Assembly (NCBI RefSeq): GCF_037975245.1
Contig: NC_092565.1
Location: 20,188,999-20,252,998 of the forward strand
DNA length: 64,000 nt
Origin: Apostichopus japonicus
Taxonomy: Eukaryota; Echinodermata; Holothuroidea; Aspidochirotida; Stichopodidae
Reading direction: 5' to 3'
Of the stretch, positions 1 through 13,290 are shown piece after piece. The notes below the pieces were generated by a model. It worked only from the letters and a program-made list of their open reading frames with translations, was not told the origin of the DNA and did not search any database. Position 1 is the first letter of the stretch. Each line of letters begins with the position of its first letter. The position numbers and the translations under genes are program-made.

Positions 1-430
1 CTCGTACCAAAACAGCCGAAAAGTGAAATTCAAGAGTCTATGCCACTTCACGCCTATTAGTACTACCAAAAAGGCTCAATCAATCTAACTTGAGAATCTA
101 CAGAATAATGGACAATCGTCAACACGCAGATTGCGAAAAAGGCAGGTTTATTTCCTCCCAATGAGAGCCATTGGGACTAAGTTATTGTCTCCCGAGATCG
201 TAACTCTGCGACTCGTACCAGCCCAAGTTGAAACCCGAGCAGCGTTCTGAACTTGATGATGACGCTACTGACTCGTGGGGACCTACGATGGTGGAAAATC
301 TATCGGGCCGATTTCTCTCTGGAATAGTGACAATTCATCAAAAGACAAGTTTGGAGTGTGTTTGTGAAGAGAGAAAAGGGACGTGTTGAGAAGGATTAGG
401 GTCGTTGAAATGCCACTTAGGGGTATTAAT
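1..430. promoter_or_regulatory. Complex GC-richer block, candidate cis-regulatory element or unseen exon edge
   Basis: The first 430 bases are free of simple repeats and visibly GC-richer than the following AT-rich kilobase. There are several CG dinucleotides (for example gagatcgtaactctgcgac and tctatcgggccgattt). No COE domain residues or other recognisable peptide can be read in any frame. The block is cut by the window edge. Confidence 0.25.
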
Positions 431-1118
431 GCGAGGCAAGAGGGAGTTAGAATGACAAGGTTTGCCTTCCATTTTCAAACCTCTTTAACAAGGAGAGTCA
501 GAAATCACAAATGAGAAATTTGTTTTAGAGTTAAAAAATGTAAAAAAAAAGTTTGTGTTCCATGCAGTAATTGGAAATTGGCGGTCACATGCGAGATACG
601 CAGGACAACCACGGGCACTTGAGATTCACTTCTAAGTCATGCTTCAAGCATCATTACAAGACCAGGGCAAACGCAGGGAGGAGAAAAAAAAATTGTTTTC
701 AATGACATGTGGAAGAGCTCGACGGATTTCATAAGCTTTAAATTTTAATCAAGGTTTACAATTAGACAAAATTCAAGTACCGTGGAGTATTCCTGAATGG
801 TAGCAGTAGTACTTCTTGCATTAATGTGAAGCAGGATTTCAATTGAATGAACCGCATAATTAGACTCCTGAGTATTCCAACTTGTTTGCCAAGATCATAT
901 TGTTTGGCCAGAGCCCATATCAAATATAAGGAATACAGCATATTCATATCAACAAGATAATAATTGCCTTTTCGTGTTAACGTGTTTCTTTTTTCTTTCG
1001 TTCTCTGTTTAATATCCTCAAAAGATCAATTTTTACATTTATTATTGGTGCACCACAATTACTAGGTAGGCAATGTACTATATATGTCTACATGCTACAC
1101 AGGCTGAGAGATTTATAT

Positions 1119-1294
1119 AAGTAATTCTACTGATTACTTTCGAAGAACTTATACTGACAACCCCAAACCACTGATCATCTTTACATTTAAAGTAAGACGT
1201 GTTGTGTCTAAGTACTTCTGTGACTACTTTCAAACAACTTATACTGGTAACCACTGATAATCTTTACCTTTAAAGTAAGACATGTCTTGTGTCT
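1119..1294. repeat. 91-bp imperfect tandem duplication
   Basis: Copy 1 starts at 1119 and copy 2 at 1210. Both run from aagta-ttct through acttatactg, ctttac-tttaaagtaagac to tgtgtct, with scattered substitutions and one small deletion in the second copy. It is a diverged local duplication rather than a satellite array, with no coding content. Confidence 0.85.
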
Positions 1295-3873
1295 AAGTAA
1301 GACATGGCGGTCGCTACATAAAGTTACTGTTCATATTTGGTTTATATTCCAGTAGTTTTCAAATTTCCACGTAATATTGTACGAATCTCAAAGAAGTTCC
1401 AATACTATCAAGGCTTAGCAGTTATTAATAGAAATTCATTAACGCATATAAACAATCGATAAGCAGCAAATTTTCCTTTGAAACAATAAAAGTAGGCCAA
1501 GAGTCATTCTTGACACTGATTTGACACCTTTTTGGTATCTAATTAAGCAGCCAAATGGAGAATATAATCTATATTTTTCTTTATCAGTTACCAAGGGACC
1601 GCCTCTCTAAAATCCAGACTGGTAATCCTAGCAATGATGATTTCTTTATTTTATTAACTTTCCTGGGAAACAGAAATTGGCTCTGAAAAGTTCTCATCGG
1701 TTTGAAGGTACAAAGCAATAATAATATTTTTTTTTTAAAGGTTTTTGCCATGGTGTTATTTATTATTATCAGTTCATTAATCATTTTTCATAATTAATAT
1801 CTATACTTGTGAGATGTCTTTAACTTTTATTGTTCACTATATTTCATTCTCTCCTGATTACTATCACCATGACCAGCCCGTACATCTGCTGAAGTTGGGT
1901 GTTAGATAATATTGCAGCAAAAAAACTTTACTTGGTAGGCAAACTATGTTGTGCACTATACCACCAAAGTCGCACAAGAAATGATGAAGTTATAACACCA
2001 CCCACTTTGAAATTGAAACTTAACAAAGAGAAACAAAAATATGAAATGAAATTAATTTTGTGGGATGCAAAATTTCTCTACAGGATTAAATTATTTCTTA
2101 ATTTTCTCAAAAGAATCAACCAAATGGTTGTTGATCACTTCGATTACTTTACTTTCGATTCAGAAGTATCCAATTATATGTCACAATTAAATGACTTTGT
2201 AGGAATAATGATACTTGTGAATCGAAACAACACAAAATACAGTATTGAAGTTCAAACACTTGTACAGTTCTATGTATGGTAATACCAGATTCGAAAATAC
2301 CATTAATAAGGTATTAAACAACCTTAAAACACAACAACCACAACAGAACTCTCATTAACCAGGTCTTTCCGTTAATCCTTACAATGTGACAGAGTTCTTT
2401 AATTCCCTCCTTCTTGCTTCTTCGATTTAGTTATTTATTATTCTCTATCTCTCTCTCTCATTCTCTCCATTTTCTTTCCTGGCTCCTAACATCCGATAAC
2501 TTTTAAGCGCAAGGCAATATAAACAGACCTTAAATTCATTATAAGTGAACTGTGCTGTATGGTCGCCAACGCTGCAGCTATACCAAACTAAACGATCCAG
2601 TTATAAACGGGAAGGATATTAAGTCGATATAGATGCAATCAAAACTTTCCTTCGATAATCCATAAATCGTCTCACCCAAACCCAAGATGTAAGGGGAAAT
2701 AATAAGGACAGCTAGAAAGTTTTACCAGAAAAAAAATGGTTAATTGGAAGTGGGGTAAACGACCTAGCTACTACTACACACACTCACCGCATCTAAACAG
2801 CTACTCTGTTGTGTCACTGCAGTTCAAAGAGGGGAGAAAGGCAAATATTGAGAAAGCTTTCTCTAAATGGTGCAGTCGGCCACTCAAAGAGGCAGACAAA
2901 CTGCTCGGAGGAGAGAGAGAGAGAGAGTTCCTACAAGTGATGGAGATGATGGGATTCAAGAAAAAGAAGAATGCCCTGTGGCAGAGGCAAGACTTTGAGA
3001 GCTTCTTCATCCACAAGTATTGTTTGTCATCCAACCACTTGACTGGAGTATTTATCCCTCTTGAACTCTTAAATGATCTTCAGACAAAGAAACGATACTT
3101 AAGGCCCGAGAAATCGGGCATCATGCTTTAGGATGAAAGAATCAAAATTAAGTCAGAGTCAAACTAAGAGTAAGTATATCACTGAAAACAACGGACAAGA
3201 GTTTGCTGAGGATGACTTTATTCACCTTGATGAGGAATAACACCCGTAAGAGTTATAAAGTTTTAAAGGATGGGCTCTGAAGATGGACGTGTTCATAACA
3301 ATATTTAGAGGGTGAAGTGGTATAATACATTAAATGATTAAAATCTTGAACAGATTATAAAAACTGATTTAACATATAGTAAACACAGACATTGGGTATC
3401 AACTGATAGTTTTCCTCTACAATTTCTTTTCTGAGGCTTCAAAACCTTTGATAACTCGAAAAGTTTCAATTGGTAGTTAAGAGTTTTCAACAACAACAAC
3501 AACAAAAGAAGAAAAGAGAGGAAGAAATTTATAACCAAAATATGATTATCCGTACCAGTTTGGATTTATTCCACAATTTGGTAACCATAGTAACTATCAA
3601 TCATACTCCTTCTCTTTATGCAAACTGCTAAAACCGTTGAGCTCAAACCCCACCTAATATTAATCCATTAAACTGCATTATCCAATTTTCTCCATCCTTC
3701 CCACCCCCTGCCCCCCCCCCATCCCCACATTCTCTGGCTTAGAATGCAAGCAACTCCAGGAAGTAAAGTCTCATTTTTTCTTTCTTTAATTTTCTGCTTT
3801 GCCAGAGATAAAAATTTCATCGACAAAATTATTTCTAGAATCGCATGAATCGAATTCTCCCTTTTTAAGAATG

Positions 3874-3894
3874 TTTCTTCTTCTTCTTCTTCTT
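3874..3894. repeat. TTC microsatellite
   Basis: Seven uninterrupted TTC triplets, placed inside an otherwise complex, GC-richer block (3840-4010). Confidence 0.9.
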
Positions 3895-6628
3895 GACCTA
3901 TGATTAATCCGTGATTGCCAAGAGAAAGTCAGTCTGCGAGTTTCATGGCCTGGTGACTGCGATGAAAGGTCACTCACACCGAGCGACTCTCACTCGCCTG
4001 GCTTAAAGCAGGATTTACAGTTTATTTGAAAGAAAATTTTTCATCATTTTTTTTTTTCCTTTTTTTCTCAAGGTGTTGGGTAACTGAGCAGAGCTAATCT
4101 GTGAGCATTTTCTACACCCTGAGGTCTTATTTTGTTGAAGCTAGTTTGGTTCATCATTTTCAATATTCACACTCAATCAAGACTGTAATTACTGGTTCAG
4201 ACATCATATGACCTTTACTGATGAGTTTAATCGAGATCAAGACTTCTTGTCTACTGTAGATAATTTCTGCCTCTTCATTAAAAGAGAGAAAAAAAGTTGA
4301 GAAAAGTATCATCATCACCAACCACCATCATCATCACTTGGAAAGTTGCGACAATAAACACTAAAATCGATAAAATTTGACAACCTTTATACTCAAAAGT
4401 CCAGTCAAAAGCAACAATTTTTGCTAACATTCTCTAAAGTTAGGATTTGCAACAACAAAAGAAGAAAAACAAAAAAAAGTAGCACATTAGACACAAGTTT
4501 GTAGTCTCTCAAAATTACTGATATGAAAGATGTGATTATCACTTTTGTTATAAACTGGGACTTCTTTATTCTTTATTTGTTAAGTGTTTAATTCCTTTAA
4601 GATCCTTAATAAATATTTCCTGAGCTTTCTATTATATCATTACATAAGTTTCAACCCAATCAGGGGTGTTCACTACAAGTTTAAACCATATTACTGTAAA
4701 TATTTCATTTCATTCATTTATTTGTGTTTTTTACATCAAGGTTCAATGGGTAAGTCAAATAAATAAGAAATAACAGATGTGAAAAGAAGTGATCTAAACA
4801 CCCCTTGTGGGCTTACCTAGCAGAAAACTCCCTGATAAACCAGTTCTGTTATGCAATGTAAGAAGAACCAACCATAATTTATAAGATTAATTTTGAATAA
4901 AAATAAGCAAAAATTATCGAAGTTATTTTTACAGTGTAAGACAGTATAAACAGAGGTAGGCAGAATGAAAAAACGTTATCGATGGAGATTACAAATCATT
5001 TTAAAAATTCAAAACTGTGAATTGTTAGAATTGATTGACACTTTAATTTTCCATCCTAAAGAACTGACTCAGTTGAGCCATTGAAAATAATGCAGTAAAC
5101 AATTCTTTTTCTCTCTCTTTTCCTAAATACCATCCTCTTTGGATTGAAGTTCATTTGGGATTCAGTCAAGTTTGCAAAACTGTTGTCAGCAAATTTGTAA
5201 GAAGTTGACGATTATCACTTAATTATCAACTTAAGTTCCTTGGATTAATTGGATGGGAAATATCTTTAAGTTTTTGTTAAGTCTGATGACAAAATTGCCA
5301 TATGATGAAAAACCTCACAACCAGCCACAATCCTATGCTCTCCAAATAAAAAAAGTTACAAAACAATATCAAAGAAGACAAGCTGAGAATGTCAAGGTGC
5401 TCATGAAACAGATTACTAATACAAAACCTGTACTCTACTGTGTGAAAGATGAATATATATACTTCACTACTGAAAAAATGGTTTTGTTATTAAGTTGAAT
5501 TAGGTTGAAAAACCAATTAAATTTTGAGTCTCAAATGTTACATTTCATTTATCTGAATTTATTTCACCATACATGACAGATCTCTCAAACTTGTCTTTCT
5601 TTTTTATCTTCTGATTTCTTAAAGTTAGTTTTCTCTCACTGTTGGAAACGAAAACTGTGTTAAACTAGTCTTCTCTTCATTATCTAAATGCATTGTCATA
5701 TCAGTATTAGTCTTACACTGCATAAAGATATACACGAAGACTTATATTACGGCAATATATCTTTTTTAAACTGCATTTCATAATCATCTGACAGATCTAA
5801 TAATTACAAGACTAAATTAAAGGTCAATTCTTTGTTCAAACTCCTTGCTAACCTCTACATGTATAACCACTGATTCTTATTTTTTTAATCCAATAACCAA
5901 ACTTGATTCATCCCAACTTCAAAGTTTATCAAATGACCAACATGCTAGCTAGCATTCTAAATAATCCCTAGGAACAAATTGACCTCAATTCCTTTTCATT
6001 TATTTTCTCTCTCTCTCTTACTCTTTCAAACAAGTGTCAAGTCAAGACTATTCATGACTACTCAAAGATGAATAGCTCCCTCTATTCAAGATTGAGTTTT
6101 CTAATCCACACACAACCCCTGGGGCAAAATTATGGCTATAATTACAAGAAATATTATCAGGGTGTCCAAAACATAGAATAGAGTGTTTTAATTGCTCACA
6201 GGGCATGTTTGTAATTTCAATTCTTTTTGAGGAAAGCCTCAACTGTCCTTGAAGAGGTGTTTCACAGTAAGTGAGAAGGGACTGATAAAAAGATTGTCTC
6301 TTAATGAAAAGGTGAGGTATTGGCAATCCAAAGTACTCTTTCTTCCTCTCTCTATCTCTCTCTCCCTCTAATTCTTTTTAAGGTAATTACATCACTGCTT
6401 AAAGAGTATTGCTATATTTGACAAAAGGTTAGCATACAGTTAATGCCATCGAAAAAGAATGGCTATTGAGCATTTTAAAGAAATTTGCATTTACTATGTT
6501 TATCCTCTTTGTGTCAGTTTTTAATCTGTTTCTACGATTTACAGAAAATAATAATAGAATTTTTTTTATTTGATACAACATTTTACTACCATGCTTGTTA
6601 TAGACCATAGAAGCTTTCAAAGCTCGCT

Positions 6629-6644
6629 CCCCCCCCCCCCCCCC
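6629..6644. repeat. Poly-C tract, C16
   Basis: Sixteen consecutive C. It is one of many G/C homopolymers in this otherwise AT-rich window. Confidence 0.95.
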
Positions 6645-7271
6645 TGCGCTTCATCACTAGAGGACGACTTCAACACCATCAGTAGGTAGGTTAAAGGGGT
6701 CAAGTCTTTTATTATCATCTCTGATGATATGACAAACTACACAACTATTCCATTATGATGATCATTAACATGGCAGAAAAGCATGTAAATGGGCCAATTA
6801 ACAACAATTATTTTGAATGACAAAACACAGGCACAGCAACTTCTACTGTTTTAATTACTAAACAAAACTAGTCACAAAAATAAAATCCTCTACCATCCCC
6901 TTGACTTCACCAGAGAAAGGAATTTTTAGAACAGTATCAATGAGCTTCAAGATCCAATCACCACAACTCTCCTAAATAATAATAATATTGGTCTCTCTTT
7001 CTCCCTCGGCCTGAATACAAGGCATTCCTCCTCTTCCAGCCCAACAGTAAGTACCAGTAGGAGGACAGTATTATTGGTCATTCACAAGTAGCACCAGAGC
7101 CAGAGATCTGATCTCTCTGATTTTATTGACAGTGAATAAAGATATAGCCCCTTGCTATATCAAGAGATCATAAATTTTGATTATAAAACAACCACAATTT
7201 CCCATTTGTCCATCCACAGTCTATCAAAGGGAAGTACTCACAACCTCGGTGTCTGTGACCTCTGTAGAACA

Positions 7272-7418
7272 AAACAGAGGGAGGCAGGGAGAATTTAGGG
7301 AAGACTGTCCTCTAACAAGAAACAGAGGGAGGAAGCAGGGAGAATTTAGGGAAGACTGTCCTCTAACAAGAAACAGAGGGAGACAGGGATAATTTACGGA
7401 AGACTGTCCTCTGACAAG
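7272..7418. repeat. Minisatellite, 48-51 bp unit x 3
   Basis: The units are 7272-7319 (48 bp), 7320-7370 (51 bp, with a 3-bp insertion) and 7371-7418 (48 bp). Each runs from aaacagagggag through the agaatttaggg region to gaagactgtcctct-acaag. Units 1 and 2 are nearly identical apart from the insertion; unit 3 has several substitutions. Because the units are multiples of three, a repetitive frame (GRQGEFREDCPLTRNR) stays open across them. I take that as a by-product and not as a gene. Confidence 0.95.
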
Positions 7419-7477
7419 AATTCCAACTGTTTGTAACTGCAGAAAGTTTTAGATGGGATTTCATCTTCAGATAAATG

Positions 7478-7597
7478 TAGGCTGGGGTTGCATCCCATTC
7501 TTAGACTGGGGTTATATTCCATTCTTAGGCTGGGGATATATTCCATTCTTAGGCTGGGGTTATATCCCATTCTTAGGCTGGGGTTGTATCCTGTTCT
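7478..7597. repeat. Minisatellite, 24 bp unit x 5
   Basis: There are five head-to-tail 24-bp units, each starting tag-ctgggg and ending ccattct or ctgttct, at 7478, 7502, 7526, 7550 and 7574. Length is invariant and only single-base differences occur between units. The plus strand stays open with an eight-residue periodic peptide (ILRLGLYP type), again because the unit length is divisible by three. It lies 59 bp from the preceding minisatellite. Confidence 0.95.
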
Positions 7598-8469
7598 TCT
7601 TGTTCTTAGATCTGAGAGCTTGATCTATTTTCTACTGACTAATCATCTCTTTGATGTGGTTAACAAACTAAAAGACCAAAACAACGAGAGTATGAAAAGA
7701 TTGGTTCCCAGTGAATATTTTAAAGATATATCACATTACCCAAAGTAGCAAGATTTACTTTAATTTTCTTGCACTCCCCACTTCTGGGGATGGGGCAACC
7801 CCCTCTTCTAAGAAGCTTGCTTTAATAGTGAATACCTTCCCTGTGCTTCTTCCCCTCATCACTACCCCTATTTGCTCTTTAAAATCCCCTCTGTTGATTT
7901 GGGAACCATTTACATAAACTTTGGTTGATGTTCATTTTTGGGAGGAGTCTTAGGGGAGGAGAGAGATACATTTCTTTTGGTAAAGTGGCTCAGATGAAAA
8001 ATGGTGCTATCAGTTTAAATTTTGCCAGTTTATACAACTTTGCAGGCATTCTTTATAAAAACTGTAAGCTCTTTGGAATAAAGTCTGAAATTTTTTGGAG
8101 AGGGCAAGACATTCCCCCACTCTGCTGCCCCCCTCCCCTTTCCACTCTATTCAACGGCAATATCAACCTCTGCGTTTTATTTGCCATGGGAGAGTGGACT
8201 TAATGCATCAGTAACCAGACGATCTTGATGGAGCTATGATACATCAAAGTTCTCCATCCTCACCAAACCAATAAAGTGATACACTTTCACAACAAGACTG
8301 GGATAATTGCAAAATACTTTCAAGCAATTAGATCATTTTACCTGATTCTGAGATGGTCATGAAAGTTTCAGGACTATAGCTCTATAATCTTAAGAAATCC
8401 AATCTGAAGGTGGCGAGGGGGGGGGGGGGAGGGTGTATATTTTGCCAACCACTAATCCAGATCACATTT

Positions 8470-8830
8470 TTCAAACATTACCTCTCTAACAAGATTTCCT
8501 CCCCGTAAAACCGTGATATTTTTCTCCGTGCAACCGTGAGGTTAGATGCACTTTTCCCGGTGGACCTAAACCTGAGAGTATCGAGCGCAAGCAAGGAAAG
8601 CTGTGAAAATTCACTCGCAACTTAATCCATGCATACACGCTCCAAGAGAATCCAATTAAAAGCAAAGAGTGCGAACTAACCAAGCAATCAGCCTGTCACC
8701 TTTTTGAAAGGCATACTTGCTCACCGATCTAACGTAGCTAGCCCGTTTCGTAAGCTTCTCAACAGATATACCTGTCGGACTACTGTCCTGGCAATGCTTC
8801 TCCAACCGGAAAAAATCTGGGCAAGGGGGC
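8470..8830. promoter_or_regulatory. Complex GC-richer block, candidate cis-regulatory element
   Basis: Roughly 360 bases of non-repetitive sequence are bounded by poly-G on one side and AT-rich sequence on the other. The block contains TTAATCC (Otx/Pitx-like), CCAATTAAAAG (homeodomain-like) and several CG dinucleotides. No recognisable peptide was found. Confidence 0.25.
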
Positions 8831-11800
8831 TAGAAGATAGTTGATACTAATTTCCACCTGAGAAGAATGGAATCAATTTGTCTTTTATTTTTTCGTCTTT
8901 TTTCTCCAGATCCCATTCTTAATGCAAATTGTGAGAGTCCCGTTAATCGCAAAGTTTGCTAAGAAACATGGTACATGACCGTGAATGAACTTTTTTCTTT
9001 CTCTTGGACTTCTCTTCCCAATTTTTTTTTTCTCTTTTCATTTTTTACTTCTTTCTTTCTTTCCCTTCCATCTTTCAAAATGGAACTTGCAGGGGAGAAA
9101 AAAAAAAGGGATGAAGGAGAGGGAAGGTAAAAAAAAAAAAACATCATCGCTAACTTTGGTTATTGTCAAAACTCCCTCACAAAGAAGCAAATAGAAAGAG
9201 GGTTCAACGTCCTTGCAATTTTTTTTTTTTTTTTTTTCCTTATTCACCCAGTCCCCGACTTCCAACAAGAAGCTTAACTTTTTTTGGTAGGTAAGGGAGA
9301 CGGCTATGACAAATTGGGTCCTGTAAATCCACACTACGGAACTCAAAAAGAATGAATGGGACTCGATAAAGGTACAAAAGCCTTAAAATAAACAGCCTAT
9401 GGGCTTCTAGTGTGAGTGACACATGGTAGCAGGACCATCATTAGCTTAAGCAATATTGACAAGCAGGCATGATTTTTACAGGAATACTGGGATGGAAAGC
9501 GGAAAAAAACATCCATCACTGGTAAATAGGTTTATCTCTTCTTCCTGTTAGTCTGGTTTTGATTCACGGATATGGCGTAAAATTTTATGAGAAAAATTAG
9601 AAAAAGAACATTTGCTTTCGCTCTTACTTCATCTACACAGTCGGTATCGTAAAATTCAATGTCGATGTAAAAATTAATGTATCAGCAATTAGCAAAAGCT
9701 GAAATCCTTCTTCAATTCCTGCCGATAACCGTTCCATTGTTTTAAAATCCACGATTATTTTAAATCTTACCCTTGAGACCCACTCAGAGCTTTAATTTAG
9801 TAAATTTACTATGCTGAGGGGGAAACCATTAAAAGCTTTTGCAGACAACATAATTTTGATGCATTTGCAACATTTTCAGGGTATATCTTTGATTGATACT
9901 AATATCAACTATGTTCTTATTAAAGATTGATATTTAAAACAACAGATAGCCACAAGTTACAGCAATATCATCACAACTTAAAATAGCCTCAGTTTGATAT
10001 GCCAGATATCTAGCAAACCTGGCTACTGTCATCAGGTGATTCACAGTTAATTATTAACTAATTACATAATTAAGGAAAGAAAATAACATCAACTCCATCA
10101 TATATGCTACATTATACACCAGTAACTTTCAGTGAGAAATTATCTTGATGGGCAATGAGCACTTTCATATTCTTTCTCCTCCATTTTATTTCAAAACTGA
10201 AATATTATGGGGTATAATATGGATCCAGTTTAATATAAGTTTTAACTACACCAATTCATGAACTTACGTTCGCACTGTGAAATCAAAAGTGTAAGTAAGT
10301 ATTGACGTTTTTTGATAACAAACCGACGTACACTTGCTGTGGCAGTAAAATTCTCATTTATCTTTTCTTAACATGGAAGACCAGTGTTAATGAGTACAAT
10401 GAGGAACATTCTTAGAACGATGAGTTGTGACTGTTGCATAAAATCATGTTAAAAACGTCCTGAAAGGATTTATCTTTTACACATATCATTGCGATATCCT
10501 GTACTCGGGAATTTATCAACAAAGGGGACTTTTGACTTAAATTCATATCCTCGCTAAGCTTTTCTTGGCAGAGTATATAGTTTAATTAAACTGATCTGTA
10601 TTATAGACAAACACCAAACCATATCATCCCTATGACTATGTCAAGGTTAATGTTAATAGGTTGCTATGGCAATTTTATAGAGTTACATGAACTATTAAAT
10701 TTGAAATAAGTCCAATACACACACACTCACCCCCAATCAAACTAAGAACCCTTAACCCCATCCATGTCAACAACAGACTTGTTCTATCTTCTCTTTTCCA
10801 TTCCCAGTCACTGCCTATCACCAGCTCTTCTTACATAAGGGAATTCCAAGGTTACCATCAAAACATGACATTGTTTTCAGTTGCCAGGTATTAACCTCTC
10901 ATCACACACACTTAACCTTGTACAAGTTTTCTATCCATTCTCTGTATCTTTTTACATTCCCCAACTTTTCCACCTTGAAAAAATATTACAGCTTCAGCTA
11001 TTTATCCCACATAATAAACTTCAAAATTTTGCCCCCAAAATTGGAAACCAAGTTGAAATAGAATGATAATATGAAGAAACTTGAAGGTGAAACAAGAAAG
11101 ATGGCAGGCAGAGAGAGAGAGAGAAAAAGAGAAAAGGGTAAAAATTATGCCCTTTTTTTCTCCCCTATTAACAGTCTACTTGAGAGAAAAGGATCAAAGA
11201 AGATCACCAGACTAGCTTTAGAGAGGTTTGACATTTGACCTCAGACTGTTTCTTTGATGTGCCAACAGTTAACTGAGTACACTGTGCATCATCAGCTGAG
11301 GCTATAAACCTATAACACAGCCCAAACCTCTTTGTCCCCTCGGAATACTTAGGAGAGGGTTAATGCCTGATGACAACTTGACTTATTCCTTCTGCTTCTG
11401 TCTTTTCTAGCTACCAAATTTGGCAATTTATTCACTATAAAACTCCACCACTCAAAGGGAGCGGAGCGAAGCCAGGTAGCAGACGCCTGCCCCATTGCCG
11501 AGGGGGGGGGAGAGAGCAAGAGGGGTGGTGTAATTGTGCTAGTTGAGCTAATCACAGTCATGTGCTTGTATCTATAGCTTACTCTATGTCTATTAGTCAT
11601 ATCTCCATTTAAAGCAGCGACAGAAAATGACATGACATGATAAGAGGAAATAATTAATTCCATTATTCCTTCAGAACACAAAGGACATGGATTAATCATG
11701 AGAAGTCTGGGAAAATTCAAAAGAGCCAAACCCACTTTTTTTTTTTTCTTTTGATTTCATTTAAGCATTGAACTCAATATCTTGTAAGGTATCTCTACAC

Positions 11801-12667
11801 AAAAACGATGGTTTACATTTGTACACTTATTTTGTATATATATAGTTCAAAATCAAACATAAAAAACATATAAATTTATATTCTCTGTTGACTTTCGCAT
11901 TTAAATATTTTAAAGCTCGGTTGTTTCATAAACTATTCCATTTACTCGCACCCCAATAGTCATTGAAAACACCTTTGGACCCCGTTTGCCAGCTGTGAAT
12001 GAATGCTTCTGTTTATAAATTTGTTGTTTACACCCCCTGGAGTCCTTCCTACTACCCACACTGGTAGGGGTAGGAAGATAAACCTTAATAAATTACAACT
12101 CCCATGTGAGCCATTTAATATTGTCATTTTATGCTACTAATACAGCATACATATATAGCTAATTACAATGCATGGTTCTCTGTTGACACAAGTTTCTTTT
12201 TCTTCCTTTTTTTGGTCATATTTTGAAATACAAACAAACAAAATTTTGTGACAAGTTTGTGCATCTCAAGAAAATGTGTGCGTAAATATTCCATTTATAA
12301 AATATCCAGAACATGCATGAAAATTATTAAAAGAAAACCAAAGATTTTGTTAATAATTCAAAATTCATCAAACAGTATTGGTATTTATAATTTTACACAC
12401 TCAAAAAATCTTCTGATATTTTCATATATTCAAGTTGCTTAATTCCTAATTTTTCTTCACAAGTAAAACTCAATGCAGTCAATATTATTAATTAAAGTGT
12501 CGCTCATAATGATTAAATATGTGTAGTGCATAAGTAACAGTTACAGAATTAACCGTGAGTTATAAAATTCTTATAGATAAATGTTTTCAAAGCCAGTGAA
12601 ATTGTCTGTAAAATTTTACAAAATTACATCATTCAATTATAGACAAACTTTTTTTCCAATAAGACAG

Positions 12668-12695
12668 TTATTATTATTATTATCATTATTATTAT
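12668..12695. repeat. TTA/ATT microsatellite
   Basis: A run of ATT triplets interrupted by ATC. Confidence 0.9.
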
Positions 12696-13039
12696 CTTTA
12701 AACATTAATCATTGGTGAGAATTGAGAAAAGTTGTGCAACAGATTTGTTTACAACAATTTAAGCCAACATCTTCCACACATTCTTTTGTGATAAATCACT
12801 TCCAAATGAATGGTACAATTATTATTCCACAGACAAAATAAAAACTTTTTATTTTTAGGTCTATATTATTAAACCAGTTTGTCCATTTGTTCGCAGGGAA
12901 AATAATCGCCAGCGAAAGAATCCATTGTTTATTTTGCCAAAAGAGAAAGTGGTTTTCAGAGCCTACCTTTAACAACTTTCGTTGAAAGCTGATGCCAACA
13001 ATACAGTCTCATTATTTAGCAGTAAACAGCTCCTGGTGA

Positions 13040-13290
13040 ATTCTTTATCTCAGAATAATACATATCCTAGCACAAAAACCAAAACTGTTACTTTCTCTCT
13101 CTGGTCTCTCTGAGCCAGTTTTAGTTCCCCTTCCACTGAATAAGGTCATATAGCAGCACAGAGAGGGAGAGACGGAAAGATTTATTGAGGCAATGCTGTG
13201 TTTTTTACGAGATACTTCTGTACCCAGGAATGACTTGGCCAGATGTGGGTTGGGGCCTGGCTGGCTCCAGCGTGACTGGCTGGCGTAAGA
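13040..13290. promoter_or_regulatory. Complex block with a nuclear-receptor-type half site
   Basis: About 250 bases of higher complexity include AAGGTCATATAG (AGGTCA half site, 13142-13153) and GC-rich flanks. There is no coding match; the 83-codon minus-strand frame here has no recognised content. Confidence 0.2.

Larger units (their letters stand above)
1..10000 (-). other. EBF: Intron 6, most distal visible segment
   Basis: Assignment to the same intron is inference from the absence of any later COE exon. The segment opens with an unusually complex, GC-richer block (1-430). It contains a 91-bp imperfect tandem duplication (1119-1294), a block at 3840-4010, C10 at 3711-3720 and C16 at 6629-6644. 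Two adjacent minisatellites lie at 7272-7418 and 7478-7597, followed by a complex block at 8470-8830 and poly-purine and poly-pyrimidine runs around 9000-9240. A 127-codon frame at 1899-2282 starts at GTG and looks like chance in AT-rich DNA. Confidence 0.6.

Noticed and set aside
1899-2282. 127-codon plus-strand frame
   Set aside because: It starts at GTG and the AT-driven amino-acid composition (K, N, I, L, F) shows no recognisable domain.
3786-3977. Minus-strand frame with poly-arginine (RRRRRR)
   Set aside because: The arginine run comes from a TTC microsatellite read on the other strand, and the frame has no supported splice structure.
11349-11735. 128-codon minus-strand frame
   Set aside because: It crosses a poly-purine run and an obviously noncoding low-complexity stretch, with no recognisable domain and no match to COE exons 7-16.
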